Assembly (NCBI GenBank): GCA_020438425.1
Contig: JAGQUQ010000006.1
Span: 1 to 55,049, forward strand
Source: Solirubrobacterales bacterium
GTDB lineage: Bacteria; Actinomycetota; Thermoleophilia; Solirubrobacterales; 70-9
Length of the DNA stretch: 55,049 bases
Direction of reading: 5' to 3'
Position 1 is the stretch's first letter, and each line of letters starts with the position of its first letter. Below, one piece after another: positions 42,611 through 51,535 of the stretch. Below the pieces are notes generated by a model, which was not told the origin of the DNA, made no database searches, and saw only the letters and a program-made list of their open reading frames with translations. The translations under genes were made by a program, and so were the position numbers.

Positions 42611-43479
42611 AGGTCCTCCGCACACCAGGCGAGATGCACGACCTCCGCGAATGGTTCCGGGACCAGCCGGAAACCGTGGGACTGGTTCCGACCATGGGTT
42701 ACCTGCACGAGGGCCACAACTCGCTTCTCAAGGCCGCCCGGGAAGAGAACGGGTTCGTGGTCATGAGCCTCTTCGTCAATCCGACCCAGTTCAAGGCCGG
42801 CGAGGATCTCAGCACCTACCCCCGGGACGAGGAACGCGACCTGGTGATTGCCGAAAGCTCCGGGGTTGACTTCATCTACGCCCCGGCACCCGATGACATC
42901 TATCCGTCGGGCTTCGCGACGAAAGTTGAAGTGGAGGGCCTGACCGAAGTTCTCTGCGGCAGCGAGACCAGCCGCGGCCCCGGACACTTCGCGGGAGTCA
43001 CCACGATCGTGGCCAAGCTGCTCAACGCGGTTGATCCGGATGTCGCGTACTTCGGCCAGAAGGACGCCCAGCAGGCGACCGTGATCCGGCGCATGGCCGA
43101 GGACCTGGAGTTCAGGACCAGGATCGTCATCCTGCCCACGGTCCGGGAGCGGGACGGTCTGGCGATGAGTTCGCGGAATGCCTACCTCAGCCCCGAGTCC
43201 CGCGAAAGGGCGACCGCAATCTGGTCCTCGCTGCTCGAGACCGAATCCGTCTTCGCGGAGCAGGGACTTGACGCGGCCCTCGACGCCGGAAGGCGACACC
43301 TTGAACTGGCCGGAATCACCCCCGAATACTTTGAAGCCCGGTACCCGGGCACCCTCGATCCAGCCGATGGAAACGGGACCGATCCGGTCCTGGTGGCCGT
43401 CGCCGCCAACGTGGACGGAACCCGGCTGATCGACAACATCCTGATCGAACCATCAAGCACTCACAGGAGGACAAAATGA
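42607..43479 (+). CDS. panC: Pantothenate synthetase (pantoate-beta-alanine ligase) PanC
   Basis: 290 residues. VGLVPTMGYLHEGHNSLL is the ATP/HIGH-like motif (P-T-M-G-x-L-H-x-G-H). MSLFVNPTQF, YPRDEERDL, GHFAGVTTIVAKLLN, AYFGQKDAQQATVIRRM and RERDGLAMSSRNAYLS complete the active site (KDAQQ, SSRN). It joins pantoate and beta-alanine through a pantoyl-adenylate in the cytosol. Overlaps panB by ATGA, and the DUF2520 gene by ATGA. Confidence 0.97.
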   Translation: MKVLRTPGEMHDLREWFRDQPETVGLVPTMGYLHEGHNSLLKAAREENGFVVMSLFVNPTQFKAGEDLSTYPRDEERDLVIAESSGVDFIYAPAPDDIYPSGFATKVEVEGLTEVLCGSETSRGPGHFAGVTTIVAKLLNAVDPDVAYFGQKDAQQATVIRRMAEDLEFRTRIVILPTVRERDGLAMSSRNAYLSPESRERATAIWSSLLETESVFAEQGLDAALDAGRRHLELAGITPEYFEARYPGTLDPADGNGTDPVLVAVAANVDGTRLIDNILIEPSSTHRRTK

Positions 43480-44417
43480 GCTCCGGAATCCGCAAAGATG
43501 GCGAGGAACGCCGCCCCGTGACCCTTACCCGGCTGGCCGAAATGCATGAAGCCGGTGAGCCGATCGCGATGATCACCGCCTACGACTTCCCCTCGGCCGA
43601 AGTGATCGAGGAGGCCGGAGCCGACATCGTGCTGGTCGGCGATTCGGCCGCCAACTGCGTGCTCGGATACGACTCGACCGTCCCGGTGGGCATGGACGAG
43701 ATGACGATGCTGGCCAAGGCCGTCCGACGGGGCCTGAAGACCCCGTTCCTGGTCGGCGACCTGCCCTTCGGCTCCTACGAAGGATCGAACGAACTGGCCA
43801 TCGCCAGCGCCCAGCGTCTGGTCAAGGAAGCCGGCTGCGACGCGGTAAAGCTGGAAGGCGGCGGCACCTCGGTCGAGCGGGCCCGGGCGATCATTGACGC
43901 CGGCATCCCGGTGATGGGTCATGTCGGTCTCACCCCCCAGACCGCGACTGCGCTGGGCGGGATGAAGGCCCAGGGACGCACCGCGCAGCAGGCGATTCGG
44001 GTGGCCGAGGATGCTGTCGCGCTCGATCAGGCCGGCTGCTTCGCGATCGTGATCGAGGCCGTCCCGGAAGCCGTGGCGGAGATGATCGTGGCCAAACTGG
44101 ACGCTCCCACGATCGGGATCGGTGCCGGCAACGCAACGGCCGGGCAGGTTCTGGTCCTTCACGATCTGGTCGGGATCAACCACGGCCACGTGGCCAAGTT
44201 CGTCAAGCGTTACTCGGACGTCCGCTCCGAGATGCTGCGCGGAGTCGAGGCCTACATCGACGAGGTCAGGAGCAGGAGCTTCCCCGCCCCTGAGCACGTT
44301 TACGCAGTCGACCCCTCCGAGCTCGAACCGCTCCGTCAGCGACTCAACCGGGAAGACCTCGAGCACCACTCCTACTTCGAGTCAAACTCGGGCTGGGACT
44401 GGGAACCCCTGTCTTAA
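43476..44417 (+). CDS. panB: 3-methyl-2-oxobutanoate hydroxymethyltransferase PanB
   Basis: 313 residues. MITAYDFPSAEVIEEAGADI, VGDSAANCVLGYDSTVPVGM, PFLVGDLPFGSY, AVKLEGGG, VMGHVGLTPQTA and GIGAGNATAGQVLVLHDLVG are PanB hallmarks. D in VGDS and in VGDLPFG bind Mg2+. The enzyme adds a hydroxymethyl group from 5,10-methylene-THF to ketoisovalerate. C-terminal residues extend ~40 beyond the core (ELEPLRQRLNREDLEHHS), common in actinobacteria. The stop codon TAA falls inside the structured repeat (44413-44508). Confidence 0.96.
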   Translation: MSSGIRKDGEERRPVTLTRLAEMHEAGEPIAMITAYDFPSAEVIEEAGADIVLVGDSAANCVLGYDSTVPVGMDEMTMLAKAVRRGLKTPFLVGDLPFGSYEGSNELAIASAQRLVKEAGCDAVKLEGGGTSVERARAIIDAGIPVMGHVGLTPQTATALGGMKAQGRTAQQAIRVAEDAVALDQAGCFAIVIEAVPEAVAEMIVAKLDAPTIGIGAGNATAGQVLVLHDLVGINHGHVAKFVKRYSDVRSEMLRGVEAYIDEVRSRSFPAPEHVYAVDPSELEPLRQRLNREDLEHHSYFESNSGWDWEPLS

Positions 44418-44508
44418 CTGCAAGTCGGGCGGGGTCCGACCCGCCCTCCCAGTTCAACCCGCCCCTCCCACTTGAAGAAAATGATGGTTGGGAGGGGCTC
44501 TGGCCGGA
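44413..44508. repeat. Two-hairpin structured repeat, copy 2
   Basis: Starts CTTAACTGCAAGTC, which includes the panB stop. Hairpin 1 is GGGCGGG (44427-44433) and CCCGCCC (44440-44446), 6-base loop. A 14-base spacer TCCCAGTTCAACCC follows, then hairpin 2, GCCCCTCCCA (44461-44470) and TGGGAGGGGC (44489-44498), 18-base loop. Compared with copy 1, two base pairs of hairpin 1 are exchanged in a compensatory way while hairpin 2 stems are identical. It lies between convergent panB and the acyltransferase gene. Confidence 0.8.
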
Positions 44509-44511
44509 GGT

Positions 44512-45102
44512 TCATTCGGAGAGGAACTCGACTTTTCGGATTGGTTTGGCGGGTGAGCCGGCGGCGATCGTCTGATCGGGAATGTCGGTGGTGACCACCG
44601 AGTTGGCCCCGATCACGCAGTGGTCTCCGATCGTCACGCCGGAGGTGACCACGACGTTGACTCCCAGCCAGACGTTGGAGCCGATTCGGACCGGTCCCTT
44701 GCTGGTGAAGCCCTGCCAGGTGATCGGCAGGTCGGGGTCGTCGAAACGGTGGCTGGCGTCACCTATGAAGCAGCCGTTGGCAAACATCACGTGGTCACCG
44801 ACGGTCACTTCGTTCTCGGCCGCCAGCATCACGTTCCGGTTCATCCAGACATCGTCGCCGAGGGTGACTTTCGCGTGGTCCGACATGGTGAACCAGCAGC
44901 CCGGTTCGAAGTGGCATCCCTGGCCGATCGTCAGCTGACCCGAGCGCAGGGCACCGAGCACGTCGCCTTCGATCGGATGCCGGACGTAGGAGCCGTGCCG
45001 GGCCATTTCCCGGTCCAGCATCAGGCGTCGCAGCGGACGGTGCGTGCGTTCGTACCAGCGACGTTTCTGCCACCACATTTTCCATCCGCGCTGGTCGCTC
45101 AT
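44512..45102 (-). CDS. Hexapeptide-repeat acyltransferase (left-handed beta-helix)
   Basis: 196 residues. About nine hexapeptide turns run from LTIGQGCHFEPG to GVTIGDHCVIGANSVVTTDI, with the loop CFIGDASHRFDDPDLPITWQ between them and C-terminal IAAGSPAKPIRKVEF. This is the Maa/NodL/CatB-type trimeric acyltransferase fold; the His in GDASHRFDD is a plausible catalytic base. Substrates in the family are sugars, nodulation factors, chloramphenicol or lipid intermediates; which applies is unknown. The basic Trp-rich N-terminus (WKMWWQKRRWYERTHRPLRR) may bind membranes. Monocistronic. Confidence 0.87.
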   Translation of the reverse strand: MSDQRGWKMWWQKRRWYERTHRPLRRLMLDREMARHGSYVRHPIEGDVLGALRSGQLTIGQGCHFEPGCWFTMSDHAKVTLGDDVWMNRNVMLAAENEVTVGDHVMFANGCFIGDASHRFDDPDLPITWQGFTSKGPVRIGSNVWLGVNVVVTSGVTIGDHCVIGANSVVTTDIPDQTIAAGSPAKPIRKVEFLSE

Positions 45103-45162
45103 GCCAATACATTGCCAGAGGTGGATAGGGTGCGGCCATGACGGCGTTCAAGGGATTCATTG

Positions 45163-46851
45163 ATGCTCAGGCGTAGTGACGACCAGCCGGAGGGATCGGC
45201 GTCCGACACCGAAGGGACGGAAGTCCCTCCCGAAGCCGCCGGGGAGCCCGCGATCTCGACCGAACCCGAGTCGTCTCCGGAACCCGAGTCTTCTCCCGAA
45301 CCCGCGCCCGAGCCAACCGCGGAATCCACGCCCGAGCCAGTTGCCGAATCCGGCCTCGCGCCCGAACCCGAAGCCGAAGTCGAACCCGAGGTCCCGGCCG
45401 CTCCGGCCCCGCCCCAGGTTCCCCCCGCCCCGGGACCGGTCGCCCAGCATTCGCCGGAGCCGCAGACCGCTGCCGAGCGCCTGACCGAGCAGCAGCGGAC
45501 AGCCCATGAAACTGTCGCCCCGATTTCGAAGGCCGAGATGAAGGACCGCCGGGAAGCTTCCCGGCTGCAGCGCAAGGCCGACAAGGCGGACCGCAAGGCA
45601 GCCAGAAAGGCCGCCAAGGACGCCCGCAAGGCCCGTCGCCGGGGCGACCAGAGCGAAGCTCTCTCCCTCGACCCGCTCTCGCCAACCACTCCCGGACCGG
45701 TCGCTCCCCAACGACCCCCCAACCCTCCCGATGGTTCTCCGGCCGCGGGCATCGCCACCGCCGCGGCCGAAACCGAAGCCGAGTCCGCTCCGCCCGCCGG
45801 GAAGCCGGACCTGCCTCCGATCACCCCGCCGGGTGCCTTTCACGGCCGGGCCTCGAGGCGAACGGCAGCCCTGATCGGCGGCATCGATCTCGGAGGAACC
45901 AAGATCGCTGCCGCCGTGCTCGACGAGAACCACGAGGTGGTCGCCTACCGGCGTCGGCCGACCCCCGATCGCGGTGGCCCGGCCGACGTGGTGCGGGCGA
46001 TGACCACAACCATGCAGGAAGCGGCGATCGATGCCGGCACCGAAGCTCACCGGCTGCTTGCGGTCGGGGTTGGCTCTCCCGGATCCGTGAACGCCAAGAC
46101 CGGCGCGGTCAGCGGTGCCGGAAACCTTCCCGACTGGGACGGAACTTTCCAGCTCGGCATGGCGCTGCGGGAAGAACTGGGTACCGAGGTCAGGGTCGGC
46201 AACGATGTGCAGGTCGGCACCCGGGGCGAGTATGAGCTCGGTGCCGGCGTCGGTTACTCGAGCCTGCTCGGGGTCTTCTGGGGCACCGGGGTCGGCGGTG
46301 GAATCATCATCAACGGAGAACCGTGGCTCGGTCGCGGCCGGGCCGGCGAGATCGGGCACACCCTGGTTCGCCGGGGCGGCGCCAAAGGCCTGAACGGCCT
46401 CAACGGAACGGTCGAAGCCTACGCCGGCCGCAAAGCGATGGAAGAGAAGGCCCTGCGCGAAGTCAAGAAGGGCCGCAAGACCAAGCTCTTCAAGCTGATG
46501 AAGAAGCACGAGAAGACCCACCTCACCAGCGCGATCTGGCAGCGGGCCCTCGATGACGGCGACGAACTGGCGGAGGATCTCCTCAACCGGGCCGTCGGAG
46601 CCTTGTCGGCCGGTATTGCTTCGGCCGTAAACCTGCTCGATCCCGAAGCGGTCGTGATCGGTGGCGGGCTCGGTGTGCGCTTCGCCGACACGCTGGTCCC
46701 GGAGATCATCTCGGGCATGGACCAGTACCTGCTGAACAAGGACAACCCGCCGGATGTGAAAGTCGCCGCGCTCGGCGACGAGGGTGGTGTGATCGGAGCA
46801 TCACTCCTGGTCAAGGACATTCTCGACGCGAACCGGGCGCCGTCCACCTGA
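45163..46851 (+). CDS. ROK-family kinase with long disordered N-terminus and no zinc motif
   Basis: 562 residues from ATG at 45163, seven bases after AAGGGA; TTG at 45160 adds one residue. Residues 1-115 are Glu/Pro/Ala/Ser-rich (repeats of EPESSPEP), and 120-162 form a basic helix (LQRKADKADRKAARKAAKDA). From ~236 a ROK sugar-kinase domain runs: GGIDLGGTKIAAAVLDE, VGVGSPGSVNAKTGAVSGAG, VRVGNDVQVGTRGEYELGAG, GTGVGGGIIINGEPW and GEIGHTLVRRGG. The usual zinc motif CxCGxxGCxE after EIGH is absent and replaced by AKGLNGLNGTVEAYAGRKAM. Glucokinase or a related sugar kinase is likely. A spacer-like extension is unusual for ROK proteins, normally ~310 residues. Confidence 0.82.
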   Translation: MLRRSDDQPEGSASDTEGTEVPPEAAGEPAISTEPESSPEPESSPEPAPEPTAESTPEPVAESGLAPEPEAEVEPEVPAAPAPPQVPPAPGPVAQHSPEPQTAAERLTEQQRTAHETVAPISKAEMKDRREASRLQRKADKADRKAARKAAKDARKARRRGDQSEALSLDPLSPTTPGPVAPQRPPNPPDGSPAAGIATAAAETEAESAPPAGKPDLPPITPPGAFHGRASRRTAALIGGIDLGGTKIAAAVLDENHEVVAYRRRPTPDRGGPADVVRAMTTTMQEAAIDAGTEAHRLLAVGVGSPGSVNAKTGAVSGAGNLPDWDGTFQLGMALREELGTEVRVGNDVQVGTRGEYELGAGVGYSSLLGVFWGTGVGGGIIINGEPWLGRGRAGEIGHTLVRRGGAKGLNGLNGTVEAYAGRKAMEEKALREVKKGRKTKLFKLMKKHEKTHLTSAIWQRALDDGDELAEDLLNRAVGALSAGIASAVNLLDPEAVVIGGGLGVRFADTLVPEIISGMDQYLLNKDNPPDVKVAALGDEGGVIGASLLVKDILDANRAPST

Positions 46852-46862
46852 CGAGTTCCCGT

Positions 46863-46901
46863 TTGCATTGGGGCTCGGACCCGCCTAGATTGATCTCAAT
46901 C
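46863..46901 (+). promoter_or_regulatory. Promoter and palindromic operator of the repeat surface protein gene
   Basis: TTGCAT (46863-46868), a 17-base spacer and TAGATT (46886-46891) form a good -35/-10 pair upstream of the gene at 46940. A perfect palindrome GATTGA-TC-TCAATC (46888-46901) overlaps the -10 box and the transcription start, placed to act as a repressor site. Confidence 0.55.
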
Positions 46902-46939
46902 GTTCAAGAGCCCTGCGGGGCAAGGGGAAAGGTCCGGGG

Positions 46940-47623
46940 ATGAAGAAATTACGGGAACAAATGTCACCCGCGCTGGCAATCAGCCTGTTGGCGCTGTTCG
47001 TGGCTCTGGGGGGCGGCGCCTACGCCGCTATCGGGGCGAACACCGTCGGCACCGCACAGTTGAAGAACAACGCGGTCAAGGAAGCGAAGATCTACAAGTA
47101 CTCGGTCACAAACACGAAGCTGGGTACCGGAGCGGTGACCACCAGCAAGATCAGGAATGGCCAGGTCACGAGGCCAGACATCAAGGCCGGTGCGATCGGC
47201 CCCGAGAAGATCGCCATCGACGCGGTCACCACCGAAAAACTGCCGAATGGAGCGGTCACCGCGAACAAACTCGCGAGCGGGATCGGAAGGGTCGTCGCCT
47301 ACGCGGAGGTCAAGTCCGACGGAACGATCGCTCCGGCCAATTCGAGCGGAATCCAGAATTCGGATATCGGCACCTACGGGACATCGATCTACTGCCTCTC
47401 GGACCTGCCGGATTTCAACACGATGACCGTGACCCCCGGGATCGGATTGACCGAGTTCGACGGAATAGTCTCGGCGAATGCCGACAAGGCTCCCTTCGAT
47501 GAAGGTCTTTGCGGATCCTTCCCCGAAGCACAGGTAGCGGTGATCACCTACTACGACGACTTTTTCGGATCGATCGCCCCGGTCCAGTCGAAGAAGCCGT
47601 TCACGATCGTCCTTTTCGAGTAA
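46940..47623 (+). CDS. Surface/secreted protein with decapeptide repeats
   Basis: 227 residues; AAGGGGAAAGG lies upstream of the ATG. The N-terminal LAISLLALFVALGGGAYAAI is the signal-type segment recurrent in Solirubrobacterales surface proteins. Residues ~36-115 are eight decapeptides of the form x-x-x-K-[IL]-x-x-G-x-V (TNTKLGTGAV, TTSKIRNGQV, TTEKLPNGAV), with Lys or Asp at exactly every tenth position from 50 to 110. A globular C-terminal domain of ~110 residues has two Cys (IYCLSDLPDF, EGLCGSFPEA). Likely exported and surface-attached. The repeats may fold as a beta-solenoid. Function unknown. Confidence 0.72.
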   Translation: MKKLREQMSPALAISLLALFVALGGGAYAAIGANTVGTAQLKNNAVKEAKIYKYSVTNTKLGTGAVTTSKIRNGQVTRPDIKAGAIGPEKIAIDAVTTEKLPNGAVTANKLASGIGRVVAYAEVKSDGTIAPANSSGIQNSDIGTYGTSIYCLSDLPDFNTMTVTPGIGLTEFDGIVSANADKAPFDEGLCGSFPEAQVAVITYYDDFFGSIAPVQSKKPFTIVLFE

Positions 47624-48589
47624 TCAGGGCCTGAGCGCGAGTTTGTGGCCGGGGCTTCGGGACTGTCGGTCCCAGGCCTCGGCCACATCTTCGAGCGGCA
47701 GGACTTCGACCTCGATCTCGAGGTCGCCGCTGACCGCCAGCGAGCACATCCGCTGGAAGGCCTCGACGCGAACCTCGCGTGGTGGCCAGAAGTTCCTGAA
47801 GCCGCGGATCGAAGCCGAACTGCCGCGAATGTGGCCGGCGGTGACCGGCGCTTCCGTGCCGGCGGAGTTGCCCACCTGAACCAGCCTCCCGAAAGGCTTC
47901 ATCGTCTGCAGGGTCGCGGCTGCGGGCAGCCCCCAGAGACCGTCCAGCACCAGGTCTGCCCCGCCCCCGGTCGCCTCGAAGATGCTGGCCTTCAGCTCGT
48001 CGATGTTGCCTTCGGAACCGATTGCCGCATCCGCTCCGAGGTCCAGCACCTTCTGCCGGCCGGCTTCGCTTCGGGCCATGCCCACTACTCGTCCCGCACC
48101 CATCATGCGGGCGGCCTGAACCGCGATCTGACCCACCGAACCGCTCGCGCCGAGGATCAGCACGGTCTCGCCGTCCTTCAGCTCGCCCCGCCAATCGAGT
48201 GACATCCACGCCGCAAGCCCGGCCACCCCGAATGCGATGGCCTGCTCCGGATTGATGCCCGGCGGCAAGGTGATTCCACCCCCTTCGGTGATCACGGCCC
48301 GTTCCGCCATCGAACCCCAGGGGAAGTGTGAACCGTCGAACCAGACGATCTCCCCGTCGGCCATGCGGCCGATTCCTTCGGTCCCCGGGACGTATGGCAG
48401 CGGCGGCGCGCCGGCATCGAACTTGCCGGAAGCGATCGCCAGATCCACCGGATTGATTCCGGCGATCAGGACTTCCACGACTTCGGCCGGGCCCGCTACG
48501 GAATCTGCGTAGGGCCCCGCCTCTGCCGGCGGCTCGATTTCGACCAGTTCGGGAGGTTCACCGTAGGCGGTGATCCGGGCGGCTTTCAT
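47624..48589 (-). CDS. Zinc-independent medium-chain dehydrogenase/quinone oxidoreductase
   Basis: 321 residues. The GroES-like N-domain is [20 protein letters not shown] and [23 protein letters not shown] binding is at [20 protein letters not shown] (GxxGxxG) and [20 protein letters not shown]. The zinc ligands of alcohol dehydrogenases are missing, as in quinone oxidoreductases (QOR/zeta-crystallin type). It probably reduces quinones or enones using NADPH. The ATG overlaps the uvrA stop by four bases, so it is co-expressed with uvrA from the SOS-controlled transcript. Confidence 0.87.
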   Translation of the reverse strand: MKAARITAYGEPPELVEIEPPAEAGPYADSVAGPAEVVEVLIAGINPVDLAIASGKFDAGAPPLPYVPGTEGIGRMADGEIVWFDGSHFPWGSMAERAVITEGGGITLPPGINPEQAIAFGVAGLAAWMSLDWRGELKDGETVLILGASGSVGQIAVQAARMMGAGRVVGMARSEAGRQKVLDLGADAAIGSEGNIDELKASIFEATGGGADLVLDGLWGLPAAATLQTMKPFGRLVQVGNSAGTEAPVTAGHIRGSSASIRGFRNFWPPREVRVEAFQRMCSLAVSGDLEIEVEVLPLEDVAEAWDRQSRSPGHKLALRP

Positions 48590-51423
48590 GCAGCCAAAGC
48601 TACCGGCTCGAGCACGCCGCGCAGGAAGTCTCCGGTGTAGGAACCGGGCACTTCGGCGACCGCTTCGGGAGTTCCGGTGGCGACGATGTGCCCACCGCCG
48701 TCGCCGCCTTCGGGTCCGAGATCGACGATCCAGTCGGCGCTCTTGATCACGTCGAGGTCATGTTCGATCACAACCACGGTGTTGCCCGCGTCGACCAGCC
48801 GGCCAAGCACTTCAAGCAGGCGACGAACATCCCCGAAATGGAGACCCGTGGTCGGCTCATCGAGGATGTAGAGCGTGTTGCCGGTCGCGACCTTCGAAAG
48901 CTCGGCGGCCAGCTTGATCCGCTGGGCCTCGCCGCCCGAAAGCGTGGTCGCCGGCTGCCCGAGACGCACGTAGCCGAGGCCGACGTCGTTCAGGGTCTTG
49001 AGCCGGCGCGCCACCTTGGGAATCGACTCGAAGAACGGGTAAGCCTCCTCGATCGACATCGCGAGGACGTCGGCGATCGACTTGCCCTTGAAGCGGACCT
49101 CCAGGGTCTCCCGGTTGTAGCGGGCCCCGTGGCACTGCTCGCAGGGCACATAGACATCCGGCAGGAAGTGCATCTCGATCTTGATCTGGCCGTCGCCCTT
49201 GCAGACCTCGCAGCGACCGCCCTTGACGTTGAAGCTGAAGCGACCGGGTTTGTAGCCGCGGGCGCGGGATTCCTGGGTGGCGGCGAAGAGCTGCCTGATC
49301 TGATCGAAGACCCCGGTGTAGGTGGCCGGGTTCGAACGCGGGGTGCGGCCGATCGGGGACTGGTCGATGTTGATGATCTTGTCGATCTTCTCCATGCCGT
49401 CGATTCCGTCGTGGGGACCGGGCCGCAGTTTCGCCTTGTGGAGCCGGTTGGCAACGGCCGGGTAAAGCGTCTCATTGACCAGGGTCGATTTCCCGGATCC
49501 GGAAACCCCGGTCACGCAGGTCAGGACCCCGAGCGGGAACTCGACATCGACCCCGGTCAGGTTGTGCTGACGGGCACCCTTAACGGTCAGGGCTTCATCC
49601 CAGCTTCGCCTCGTCTCCGGCACGGCGATCTTTTCCGAGCCGACCAGGTAGGCGCCGGTCAGTGAATCCGGGTTGGCCGAGACTTCAACCGGGGTGCCGG
49701 CCGCGACCACGTCTCCCCCGTGTTCGCCCGCGCCGGGCCCGAGATCAACCAGATAGTCCGCCGCCCGCATCGTGCCTTCGTCATGTTCGACCACGATCAC
49801 CGTGTTGCCGAGATCACGCAGACGCTCCAGGGTCGCGATCAACTTCTCGTTGTCACGCTGGTGAAGGCCGATCGAGGGTTCGTCCAGCACGTACATGACT
49901 CCGACCAGGCTGGAGCCAATCTGGGTGGCGAGCCGGATCCGCTGGGCCTCTCCACCGGAAAGCGTCCGCGCCGATCGGGCCAGCGAGAGGTACCCGATGC
50001 CGACGTTGACGAGGAAGGAGAGCCTCTCCTCGACTTCGCGCACGATCAGCCGGGCGATCGCCCGCTCCGTGGTCGTCAGGTCCAGGTCACCGATCCATTC
50101 GCGGGCGGCGGTCGCCGACATGTCGGTGAAGTCACGGATCGAAAGCCCCCCGACCGTCACCGCGAGGCTTTCCGGGCGCAGCCGGGCCCCGTGACAGCTC
50201 GGGCAGGGCTGCTCGGCCATGTAGTCCTCGATCTTTTCGCGGACCGCTTCCGAGTCGGATTCCTGGAACCGGCGCTCCAGGTTGTTGACCAGCCCCTCGA
50301 ACTTCACCTGGTAGCTGCGCTGGCGACCGGCCCGGCTCTTGGTGCGAATCGTGTGGCGTTCGGCACCGGTGCCGTAGAGAAAGACGTCTCTCTCTTTCTG
50401 GGTCAGTTCCTGCCAGGGGGTGTCAATGTCGATGTCGTAGGTCTCGGCAACCGACTTGTTCAGCCGGCGCCAGTAGCCGGAGTACCCGGAGCGCCAGGGC
50501 TGCAGCGCACCTTCGGCCACCGAGAGGGTCGGATCCGGAACCACCAGTTCAGGATCGATGACCTTCTTGAACCCGAGGCCGGTGCAGGTCGGGCAGGCCC
50601 CGTGGGGAGCGTTGAACGAGAAGATCCGGGGTTCGAGCTCAGGCATCGAAGTGCCGCACTCGAGACAGGCGAAGTTCTCAGAGAAAGTCTGGCGTTCACC
50701 GTCGATCACCTCGACCTCGACCAGCCCTTCGGCCAGCGAGGCAGCGGCTTCGACCGACTCCGAGAGCCGGCGGCGGAGATCGGTCTTCATGACCAGGCGA
50801 TCGACGACCAGCGAGATGTCGTGCTTGTACTTCTTGTCGAGGACGATCTCTTCCTCGAGCATCCGCATCTCGCCATCCACCTCGACCCGCGAGTAGCCGT
50901 CGGCCCGGAACTGTTCGAAGAGCTTGCCGTACTCGCCCTTGCGACCGCGTACCACCGGGGCCAGGACCATGAAGCGGGTTCCGTCCTCCATCGTCATCAG
51001 CTGATCGGTGATCTGCTCCTGGGTCTGGCCGGTGATCGGCTTGCCGCATTTCGGGCAGTGGGGATGGCCGATCCTCGCCCAGAGCAGTCGCAGGTAATCG
51101 TAGATCTCGGTAACCGTGCCTACCGTGGATCGTGGGTTGCGCGAGGTCGTCTTCTGGTCGATCGAGATCGCCGGCGAAAGGCCCTCGATCGAGTCGACGT
51201 CGGGTTTCTCCATCAGCCCGAGGAACTGCCGGGCATAGGCCGAGAGGGACTCGACATAGCGGCGCTGACCCTCCGCGTAGATCGTGTCGAAAGCGAGGCT
51301 CGACTTGCCGGAACCGGACAGGCCGGTGACCACGATCAGGGCATCGCGGGGAAGGTCGAGGTCGATGCCCTTGAGGTTGTGCTCACGGGCCCCGGTGATC
51401 AGGATTCGCTCGGAACGGGTCAC
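48586..51423 (-). CDS. uvrA: Excinuclease ABC subunit A
   Basis: 945 residues from GTG at 51423. NBD I has Walker [19 protein letters not shown] has [12 protein letters not shown]. Zinc modules are CPKCG..., CLECGTSM...[11 protein letters not shown] and CEVCKGDG...CEQCHG. ABC signatures are [14 protein letters not shown] and [14 protein letters not shown], with [14 protein letters not shown] and [14 protein letters not shown]. It recognises bulky DNA damage and loads UvrB. An SOS box (51444-51457) lies 21 bp upstream of the start. Unlike a uvrBA operon, four kb and three unrelated genes separate it from uvrB. Confidence 0.98.
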   Translation of the reverse strand: MTRSERILITGAREHNLKGIDLDLPRDALIVVTGLSGSGKSSLAFDTIYAEGQRRYVESLSAYARQFLGLMEKPDVDSIEGLSPAISIDQKTTSRNPRSTVGTVTEIYDYLRLLWARIGHPHCPKCGKPITGQTQEQITDQLMTMEDGTRFMVLAPVVRGRKGEYGKLFEQFRADGYSRVEVDGEMRMLEEEIVLDKKYKHDISLVVDRLVMKTDLRRRLSESVEAAASLAEGLVEVEVIDGERQTFSENFACLECGTSMPELEPRIFSFNAPHGACPTCTGLGFKKVIDPELVVPDPTLSVAEGALQPWRSGYSGYWRRLNKSVAETYDIDIDTPWQELTQKERDVFLYGTGAERHTIRTKSRAGRQRSYQVKFEGLVNNLERRFQESDSEAVREKIEDYMAEQPCPSCHGARLRPESLAVTVGGLSIRDFTDMSATAAREWIGDLDLTTTERAIARLIVREVEERLSFLVNVGIGYLSLARSARTLSGGEAQRIRLATQIGSSLVGVMYVLDEPSIGLHQRDNEKLIATLERLRDLGNTVIVVEHDEGTMRAADYLVDLGPGAGEHGGDVVAAGTPVEVSANPDSLTGAYLVGSEKIAVPETRRSWDEALTVKGARQHNLTGVDVEFPLGVLTCVTGVSGSGKSTLVNETLYPAVANRLHKAKLRPGPHDGIDGMEKIDKIINIDQSPIGRTPRSNPATYTGVFDQIRQLFAATQESRARGYKPGRFSFNVKGGRCEVCKGDGQIKIEMHFLPDVYVPCEQCHGARYNRETLEVRFKGKSIADVLAMSIEEAYPFFESIPKVARRLKTLNDVGLGYVRLGQPATTLSGGEAQRIKLAAELSKVATGNTLYILDEPTTGLHFGDVRRLLEVLGRLVDAGNTVVVIEHDLDVIKSADWIVDLGPEGGDGGGHIVATGTPEAVAEVPGSYTGDFLRGVLEPVALAA

Positions 51424-51443
51424 TCACTCCCATTCTAGGGAAC

Positions 51444-51457
51444 CGAACACACGTTCG
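51444..51457. promoter_or_regulatory. SOS box (LexA site) of uvrA
   Basis: CGAAC-ACAC-GTTCG is a perfect match to the Gram-positive/actinobacterial LexA dyad GAAC-N4-GTTC. It is centred about 28 bp upstream of the uvrA GTG at 51423. TAGAAT at about 51434-51439 on the minus strand may be the -10 box, just downstream of the dyad. Confidence 0.85.
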
Positions 51458-51493
51458 TTTGTCCACAAGGTCCGAAAACCCGGAACTGTGGGT

Positions 51494-51522
51494 CGATTAA
51501 CCCTGTATTGCGGGGTTAATCG
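51494..51522. terminator. Hairpin between the DivIVA-like gene and uvrA
   Basis: Perfect 10-bp stem CGATTAACCC (51494-51503) and GGGTTAATCG (51513-51522) with a 9-base loop. It is 13 bases downstream of the stop at 51536 on the minus strand and upstream of the uvrA promoter. It probably ends the preceding transcript, though no T-run follows. Confidence 0.55.
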
Positions 51523-51535
51523 GTACAGAGACGGT

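Noticed and set aside
45138-45176. 12-codon upstream ORF (MTAFKGFIDAQA) overlapping the ROK start
   Set aside because: No ribosome-binding site and no composition signal; too short to separate from chance.
45157-46521. 454-residue minus-strand open frame with Gly/Arg-rich repeats
   Set aside because: Complement of the Glu/Pro repeat and ROK kinase; the apparent repeats are those of the real gene read backwards.
49720-51438. 572-residue plus-strand open frame
   Set aside because: Antisense to uvrA over its whole length, with no recognisable domain.
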